This document shows positions 41,080 through 46,233 of a stretch of 46,233 nucleotides of DNA, in pieces. Both the position numbers and the translations under genes were made by a program. The DNA comes from Treponema sp. UBA792. Its GTDB lineage: Bacteria > Spirochaetota > Spirochaetia > Treponematales > Treponemataceae. Every line of letters begins with the position of its first letter. Positions within the stretch are counted from its first letter, which is position 1. Location: contig DBIW01000014.1 of assembly GCA_002296965.1 (NCBI GenBank), forward strand, positions 1 to 46,233. The letters are read 5' to 3'. The notes below the pieces were generated by a model. It worked only from the letters and a program-made list of their open reading frames with translations. It was not told the DNA's origin and did no database searches.

Positions 41080-42903
41080 TCAGTCCTGGCCGGCCAGAAA
41101 AATTCTGTCCGTGAGCAGTCCGTTTATGTTGTCAAAATACACGTTTTCAAAACTCCATCTGTTGCGGACCGCGGCGAAGCTTTTTGCGCGCAGCAGATAA
41201 ATCACCGGACATTCCTCCAGCAGAATCCGCTGATACTCGTCCCAGATTGCCTTTGCCCGGCCGTGCTCGATTGTATAGCAGCCCTCGTTGTAGAGGCTGT
41301 CGATTCTTGCCTCCCACTCTGTTGCCGGCGATTCCTGCAGCGGATGCCAGAGATGAAGGTTGCCGTCGGACGGCCACACATTGCTTCCCTGCGACGGAAA
41401 TTTATTCGAGCCAAGTCCTATAATCACCGACTGCCAATCATAGCTTGAGGTAAGCATTTCTATCACTTTCTGAAAATCCGTCTGACGTATGTTCACCGTT
41501 ATTCCGACCGCCGCACATTCATCGGCAATTATCTGCGCGATGTCGTTCAGTACTGTGTTTGACGACGGAATTGTCAGGTCATATTCAACCTTTGTTCCGG
41601 AACTGTCGTACAGAAATCCGCCTTTTCCTTTCTGGAATCCGACTGATTCAAGAAGCGAAAGCGCGCGCGCCGGATCATATCTGTACCGGAGCGTTATGTC
41701 GGGATTGTAGAACGGATTCTCCTCCGGAAAAAACGAATATTTCGGCTCGGCAAGTCCGCGGTAAGTCTGACTGATGATTCTGTCGCGGTTCAGAAGACAG
41801 CTCATCGCCTGTCTGAATTTTTTTGACGAGAACCAGCCGCAGAATTTTTCTCCGCCGTTCACAGGATTCTGGTTGAACGACCAGAGCATCGCGCCTGAGG
41901 AGCCTTCCGCATTGAACACGGTGTAGCCGTCTTTCTGCGATTTTATCACGTCGTTCAGTTCCTCCGGCCGCGGCGAGAATGTCTCGGTTTTTCCCTGGCG
42001 GAAAAGCAGATAGTCGGTGTTCATGTCGCCGACAATCTGATAAATCATCTGCTCCGGATAGGGAATTCCCGTTCCCTCGGAATCCTTTTCCCAGTAGCCG
42101 GGATTTCTCTGGAAGACTACCCTGCGCGACGGCGTGTATTCGGTGATGAACCATCTTCCGCACGACGGAATCTGAGCCGGATCCGAGTCCGCTCCCAGAA
42201 TGTCCTTTACACCTTCCGCGCCGCCGCGCTCCTTTGCCTCGCGGTACAGGAATGACGGATAAATGCTTGTGTTGGTGGCGAGCAGCGGTTCCGCCACAAT
42301 CCTTGGGAATACAAAATCAAATTTTTTGTCGTCGATTTTTATACATTCTATATGTTTTTCGGTTCCGTCCGGCATGGTCACAAACTGCTGGCCGTATGCG
42401 CTGCTTCCGAACTGCGGATCTCCAGCAATCTCGTTGTACCAGAAAACCACATCATCCGATGTCACCGGAATTTTTCTGTCCGAATTCCACCAGTTCCAGA
42501 ACATATTCTCGCGCAGCGTGTAGTGGACGGTAAGTGTTCCGGCCTGAGCGTCGGTTTCTATCTCAAAAAATGCCGCATGAGGCTCCCATTTTCTGCTGAC
42601 GGCATTGTAATCCACCAGATAATCCGTCGTGACTCCTGCAAGTCCTGCGGATGTGGCGTCGCGTTCGGCGATAAGGTGATTGAATGTCTTGGGATCTGAA
42701 AGAATTGTGTCGTGCCAGATTCCTCCGGTTTTTCCCGGAACGAATTCCTCGCCTCTCCATGGCTTTGTAACGGTATTCCGTATATATTCCGAACCGGATT
42801 CCTCTGTCAGCCGTTCTATTTCCGCAAGCGTAAGTTCCGGTGTCTTTCTGCACGAAAAAAGAACCGGAACCGCGGCCATAATAAAAATCGTCTGGAATTT
42901 CAT
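41080..42903 (-). CDS. Family 5 substrate-binding lipoprotein of the Opp-type transporter
   Basis: Binding lipoprotein of 607 residues. The signal peptide MKFQTIFIMAAVPVLFSC has its lipobox cysteine at C18. The family 5 pattern is present (GGIWHDTILSDPKTFNHLI, VTSDDVVFWYNEI, FRQAMSCLLNRDRI). Family members bind oligopeptides, but several bind oligosaccharides, including beta-glucans in thermophiles. The secreted GH16 enzyme upstream makes an oligosaccharide plausible. ATG 42903 gives a proper signal peptide; the TTG at 42939 overlaps the previous gene. The ribosome site is weak. Confidence 0.88.
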   Translation of the reverse strand: MKFQTIFIMAAVPVLFSCRKTPELTLAEIERLTEESGSEYIRNTVTKPWRGEEFVPGKTGGIWHDTILSDPKTFNHLIAERDATSAGLAGVTTDYLVDYNAVSRKWEPHAAFFEIETDAQAGTLTVHYTLRENMFWNWWNSDRKIPVTSDDVVFWYNEIAGDPQFGSSAYGQQFVTMPDGTEKHIECIKIDDKKFDFVFPRIVAEPLLATNTSIYPSFLYREAKERGGAEGVKDILGADSDPAQIPSCGRWFITEYTPSRRVVFQRNPGYWEKDSEGTGIPYPEQMIYQIVGDMNTDYLLFRQGKTETFSPRPEELNDVIKSQKDGYTVFNAEGSSGAMLWSFNQNPVNGGEKFCGWFSSKKFRQAMSCLLNRDRIISQTYRGLAEPKYSFFPEENPFYNPDITLRYRYDPARALSLLESVGFQKGKGGFLYDSSGTKVEYDLTIPSSNTVLNDIAQIIADECAAVGITVNIRQTDFQKVIEMLTSSYDWQSVIIGLGSNKFPSQGSNVWPSDGNLHLWHPLQESPATEWEARIDSLYNEGCYTIEHGRAKAIWDEYQRILLEECPVIYLLRAKSFAAVRNRWSFENVYFDNINGLLTDRIFLAGQD

Positions 42904-42935
42904 GGAAGAATTCTTGCATAAAAAAGACGCTTTGG

Positions 42936-44180
42936 TCAATTGCCGATGTTGTAGATTTCCTCCTGCTTAATCTCGAAAACCTCGCCTTTTTCTCCGGTCG
43001 CGACATCGTAGTATGTGCAGCGGAACGTATGCAGCCAGCTGGAGTCTATAAAATATATTCTGCTGCCTCTGGAATACACGGTTTCGGTAAAATCAAAATC
43101 AATACGGGCGGTAAATATCATTTTTCTGTTTTCAATGTCTATTTTGTATAAATCCACGCTTGTGAACCAGTCGTCACCGTCATAGTCCGACGGGAAGATG
43201 CCGTAACATTCTCCGTTTGCTTCGGTTGCAAGGAAAATTCTGTTTTTGTGGTCTTGTTCATTTGGCATCGGAATTGAGATTGGCTCGCTTTCCAGATTGT
43301 CCATGTCGTATACGGTCATATATGGATACGGATTAATGTCGGAGTCTTCACATTCCGCCACAAGCACATAATTTTTGAATGTTCCTTCAACTGACGGATG
43401 GTAATAGATATACTTATCGTTTCCCTTTGGTGTTTCAAACGGAAGAACTGTATGCTTTACCGGTTTTGCAAGGCAGTTGTTCTCCAGGTCTATTTTCTGC
43501 AACCAGTTGTAGTTGTCTTCTATATACATAACCCAGAAGTTACCGTCCCTGTCCGGCATAGGATAGAATATATACGTCTCATCACTGTAGATTACAAGCT
43601 GTCTGAGATCTGTTTTTCCGGTCTCGGAGTCGAATCTGTTTATCCTGTATTCTCCCATTTTTCTTTTGGAGTTCCAGCCGCTTGTATGGATTATTCCGTA
43701 ACGGCTTTTTATTTTCTGGTTGTTGTTCAGATTTATGAATGTTCCTTCAACCAGATTTGAAAAGACTGTGATAAAACCAGTCTCCGGATCCAGGCATCCT
43801 ATTTTACGGGAGGCATCGCCCGCATCGTAGTATTTTACCGGGGTTCCCATTTCCACAGCGCGCCAGTTGCTCTGACCGTGAGCTCCCGGGAAAAATGCCC
43901 AGTCATGAATTCTGTTGTTTTCCCAGTCGTATACTACAAAAATATCTCCTTCCTGTGCATATATTACGCCCATGCTCTCGTTGCCGAAAAGCGCACGCTT
44001 GTCGTACACCGGCATTGTTATTACAATCGGATTATTCAGTTCGGAGAAAGGCTTCATGGATTCTTTTTCTCTTACAGCGGAAAGGTCGCGCACACTCTTG
44101 TAGACGGCATCCATCTGACAGCCGGCGGATATGAATACGCTTGAGGCAATTGCCAGTAGTTTTAGTTTCATGAATTTCAT
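42936..44180 (-). CDS. Lipoprotein of unknown function, possible beta-propeller
   Basis: Lipoprotein of 414 residues. The signal peptide ends with the lipobox ISAGC at C21. The rest is rich in beta strands with repeating aromatic/aspartate patterns (VVYDWENNRIHDW, YRINRFDSETG, YYHPSVEG, VYDMDNLES, LYKIDIENRKM, YYDVATGEKGEV), which suggests a beta-propeller of six or seven blades; I do not recognise the family. GGAG lies before the ATG. It heads the transporter operon: the binding protein follows 32 bases after its stop. A role in capturing or handing over the transported substrate is inference. Confidence 0.65.
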   Translation of the reverse strand: MKFMKLKLLAIASSVFISAGCQMDAVYKSVRDLSAVREKESMKPFSELNNPIVITMPVYDKRALFGNESMGVIYAQEGDIFVVYDWENNRIHDWAFFPGAHGQSNWRAVEMGTPVKYYDAGDASRKIGCLDPETGFITVFSNLVEGTFINLNNNQKIKSRYGIIHTSGWNSKRKMGEYRINRFDSETGKTDLRQLVIYSDETYIFYPMPDRDGNFWVMYIEDNYNWLQKIDLENNCLAKPVKHTVLPFETPKGNDKYIYYHPSVEGTFKNYVLVAECEDSDINPYPYMTVYDMDNLESEPISIPMPNEQDHKNRIFLATEANGECYGIFPSDYDGDDWFTSVDLYKIDIENRKMIFTARIDFDFTETVYSRGSRIYFIDSSWLHTFRCTYYDVATGEKGEVFEIKQEEIYNIGN

Positions 44181-44226
44181 AAATTGCTCCGTTGATTAAG
44201 AATTTTCCTGCTGCGCAACGGATTCT

Positions 44227-44256
44227 ATCCTAGGTTTATGTTTTTGTAAAAATCAA
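44227..44256 (-). promoter_or_regulatory. Promoter of the lipoprotein/Opp-type transporter operon
   Basis: Minus strand TTGATT (44256-44251), 18-base spacer, TAGGAT (44232-44227), 47 bases before the start. An inverted repeat lies just upstream of the -35. Confidence 0.5.
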
Positions 44257-44270
44257 GGGGATTTTGACGA

Positions 44271-44308
44271 AATAACCTTGGTTAATTCAATTTTTAACCA
44301 AAGTTATT
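44271..44308. promoter_or_regulatory. 15-bp inverted repeat upstream of the operon promoter
   Basis: AATAACCTTGGTTAA (44271-44285) and TTAACCAAAGTTATT (44294-44308) pair at 14 of 15 positions around 8 bases. It starts 15 bases upstream of the -35 hexamer, a position typical of activator sites. T residues follow on the plus strand, but there is no plus-strand gene to end. Confidence 0.55.
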
Positions 44309-44408
44309 TTTTAGAATAAATTCTGTAATGAGTTCATTCCATTTCAGTTTTCGTTACATGAGTGGGATTGTGCATTTTTTGATTCGCGCTGAGCTACACA
44401 TACATTTG

Positions 44409-44434
44409 TCATTCCCGTGCCGCGACACGGGAAT
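44409..44434. repeat. REP-like palindrome downstream of the GH16 gene
   Basis: ATTCCCGTG (44411-44419) pairs perfectly with CACGGGAAT (44426-44434) around CCGCGA. With the flanking GTC it begins GTCATTCCCGTG, the start of many intergenic palindromic repeats. No T tract follows on the minus strand. Confidence 0.5.
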
Positions 44435-44447
44435 CATCATATCCTAT

Positions 44448-46205
44448 TCAGTTTCTTCTATATATATGCACATAATCCACGTACATTTTTGCTGGAAGAA
44501 GAGAAAGTTCCGTCGGGCCGCCCCAGTCTCCGAATTCTGACGAGATTATCACGTGAGCCGTGCCGTCGCACATTCCGCCGAATTCCTCGCCGTCCAGTTC
44601 CCAGAGCAGTTCTCCGTCCAGATAGAGGAAATAGTTTTCGTCATCCCAGAGAAATTGCGCCGTATGCCAGCTGCCGTAAAAGTCGTCGCCGGGATTGTAT
44701 GCCGGAGAAGCGTTTGATTTTTTTGCGTCGCCGTGGCCGTCCCAGTGGATTGTCGTTTTGAAGAAATTCGGACCGTTTCCGTAAGGCTCGTTCGGAACAA
44801 GCTCGAAGATGTCGATTTCCGCCGCGTCGCGCGCTCCGTTTCCGACATGATTCTCGTCATTCTGACCGAGAAGCCAGAATGCGTACCAGAGTCCGGAGGT
44901 TTTTTCCGTCCTGAAGCGGATTTCGTAAAGTCCGTGCGCCTGCTCGAATATTCCCGCGGTTTCTACTGCGCCCGAAATCAGCCTTCCGTCCTTTTCCTTG
45001 GCCTCAATCACAAGGTTTCCGTCCTGCACATAGGAACATTCGTCCGCCCACCAGCCGTGTCCGTTCATCTGGGCCTGACGTTCCTGCTCGGCGCTGCGCC
45101 TCCATCTTGACGGATCAAGCTCCGTGCCCTCAAAATCATCCGAAAAAGTCAGGATGTATTCCTTGCCGTCAAAAACGCGTTTTTGTGGAGCGGCGAATGT
45201 CACTTTGTATTCCGTTCCGTCCTCAGCCGTGAACATGACCGAATTTTCCGGAACAGCCCGGAGAATTTTCTGCGTTTCTTCCGCCGGTTCCGGGCTTCCG
45301 TTTTCTGTCTCTCCGTCCGCGGCGAACGTCAGAATGGCGTCGCTTTCCGTTCCCATCAGCGTGTATTCCGTGACCGCCGGATTGAACGCCGGAAGAAGAA
45401 TTCCGTTGTCCGCGGTGAGTTTTTTTGTTGTGTGCGTGTCGCGGAATCTGTCGTTCTCGCCGATGAGCGCGCGCACAAAATTCGTTCCGCCGTATACGAA
45501 TGACATATCCAGCTGGAGGAAGAATTCCGAGCCTGCAAAGAACGGAAGTTTGTCTTTAAGTCCGATTCTTAGGTCTCTGCCGTCATTTTCTGTCCGGTAG
45601 TTTCCCCAGACGCATTTGCTCCAGTCGGTTCCGTTTTCGACTCCGTAGTAAATGTTGCCGGAAAATGTCGTGTTCAAGTTCCGCGCCGCAGTTCCTTCCG
45701 GGGATTCGGTGATGAAATCCCTGAAAATTATTTCCGAATTCTGACTGTCATATTCTGCGGACGAGAATTCCGTCCTCATCTCGCCGAGCCCGCCCTTTGC
45801 CCTGACTTTTGCAGCCTCTGTCCGTGTGAAATTCTGCCATTTCGCGTCCGTCATCGTAAGATAGACCGAATATTCCGAACCGCCGCTTACGAACGGATAT
45901 ACAAAACTGTTCTGGATTCCGTCGGTGTTTATCGAGAAATTTCCGCCGTTTCTGCCTTCCACGTGAACGGTTACGTGCGTGAATTCTGATGGATGGCTTT
46001 TTTTTATATGAAGCCCGTCTTTTTTGGCACGGACGGAAAGCGAGATTCCTGATTCTGAGATTCTTGCGGCTGAATTTGCTGAGCCGAAGTCCGCGGAATT
46101 TGAAGCGCAGCCGGAAAACGCGGGAAAAAGCATGGCGGTCGCAAGCAGGATACGCGCGGTCAGAGAAGAGAATTGCCGCGCACGGTGAAGAAACGGATTT
46201 TTCAT
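44448..46205 (-). CDS. Secreted GH16 family beta-glucanase lipoprotein
   Basis: Extracellular or periplasmic glycoside hydrolase of 585 residues. The signal peptide ends in the lipobox FSGC. Two beta-sandwich-type regions come first; the second, with PAFNPAVTEYTL, resembles a cadherin-like Ig fold. The GH16 catalytic domain follows (from YILTFSDDFEGTELDPSRW). The active site is EIDIFE at 463-468, with E463 as nucleophile and E468 as acid/base; the extra residue between D and E is the laminarinase-type bulge, so beta-1,3- or mixed-linkage glucan is the likely substrate. GGGAGG precedes the ATG. The next gene downstream begins 267 bases away under its own promoter. Confidence 0.92.
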   Translation of the reverse strand: MKNPFLHRARQFSSLTARILLATAMLFPAFSGCASNSADFGSANSAARISESGISLSVRAKKDGLHIKKSHPSEFTHVTVHVEGRNGGNFSINTDGIQNSFVYPFVSGGSEYSVYLTMTDAKWQNFTRTEAAKVRAKGGLGEMRTEFSSAEYDSQNSEIIFRDFITESPEGTAARNLNTTFSGNIYYGVENGTDWSKCVWGNYRTENDGRDLRIGLKDKLPFFAGSEFFLQLDMSFVYGGTNFVRALIGENDRFRDTHTTKKLTADNGILLPAFNPAVTEYTLMGTESDAILTFAADGETENGSPEPAEETQKILRAVPENSVMFTAEDGTEYKVTFAAPQKRVFDGKEYILTFSDDFEGTELDPSRWRRSAEQERQAQMNGHGWWADECSYVQDGNLVIEAKEKDGRLISGAVETAGIFEQAHGLYEIRFRTEKTSGLWYAFWLLGQNDENHVGNGARDAAEIDIFELVPNEPYGNGPNFFKTTIHWDGHGDAKKSNASPAYNPGDDFYGSWHTAQFLWDDENYFLYLDGELLWELDGEEFGGMCDGTAHVIISSEFGDWGGPTELSLLPAKMYVDYVHIYRRN

Positions 46206-46233
46206 AGAGACCTCCCATAAAAAGTCAAGATTA

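Noticed and set aside
1..46233. CRISPR array, insertion sequence or prophage
   Set aside because: No repeat-spacer pattern, transposase, integrase or phage gene could be supported.

Overview
The window reads as the chromosome of a host-associated, sugar-using spirochaete, most likely a Treponema. I infer this from gene content, not from a marker gene: a two-gene HPr kinase/HPr unit with no PTS permease nearby, a eukaryote-type NADP isocitrate dehydrogenase, a double cyclic-nucleotide-domain regulator, many lipoproteins with spirochaete-like lipoboxes (FASC, LTSC, LFSC) and roughly 50% G+C. No rRNA, integrase, transposase, phage gene or CRISPR array is visible. About 41 protein genes and one tRNA-Leu (CAA) are packed on both strands, and no gap exceeds 270 bases.

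Layout. 0.1-2.8 kb: a NUDIX hydrolase behind a single-chain ECF energy-coupling protein (two ATPases plus the T subunit). 3-8.2 kb: a six-helix chemotaxis receptor, then an amino-acid ABC transporter whose binding protein resembles the cysteine-binding CjaA family. 8.2-9.4 kb: a promoter, a structured leader ending in a strong terminator, and an aldo/keto reductase. 9.4-13.5 kb: pgsA, a cytidylate-kinase-like/BON protein, a second NUDIX enzyme, and a LysM protein paired with a lipoprotein. 13.5-16.8 kb: a YdbC-like protein and the operon hprK-ptsH-lexA-holA. 16.8-20.6 kb: an LplABC-type sugar importer without its own ATPase, with a LacI-type palindrome upstream. 20.7-25.7 kb: the dual cNMP regulator, a PHP phosphoesterase, an MgtC-like protein, a Rossmann-like orphan and a dicarboxylate-type symporter. 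25.7-29.4 kb: phosphofructokinase, an FMN-dependent oxidoreductase and xylulokinase. 29.4-36.8 kb: recQ, tRNA-Leu, comM, a diguanylate cyclase with an unusual membrane sensor, tcdA and icd. 36.8-46.2 kb: an Opp-type ABC transporter with a fused permease-ATPase, an orphan lipoprotein, and a secreted GH16 beta-glucanase.

How the genes fit together. Sugar capture (GH16, Opp-like and LplABC-like importers), central sugar metabolism (phosphofructokinase, xylulokinase, aldo/keto reductase, icd) and carbon sensing (HprK/HPr) point to a polysaccharide-degrading heterotroph. The GH16 plus Opp-like block may form a glucan-uptake locus (inference).

Two signals stand out beyond gene naming. First, several genes (ecf fusion, hprk, pfk, icd, recQ, the 23661-24395 orphan and the 24451 symporter) have a -10 hexamer only 6-7 bases before the start codon and no Shine-Dalgarno sequence, which is the layout of leaderless mRNAs. 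Second, the 8190-8321 region looks like a conditional-termination leader or small RNA that I cannot assign to a known class.
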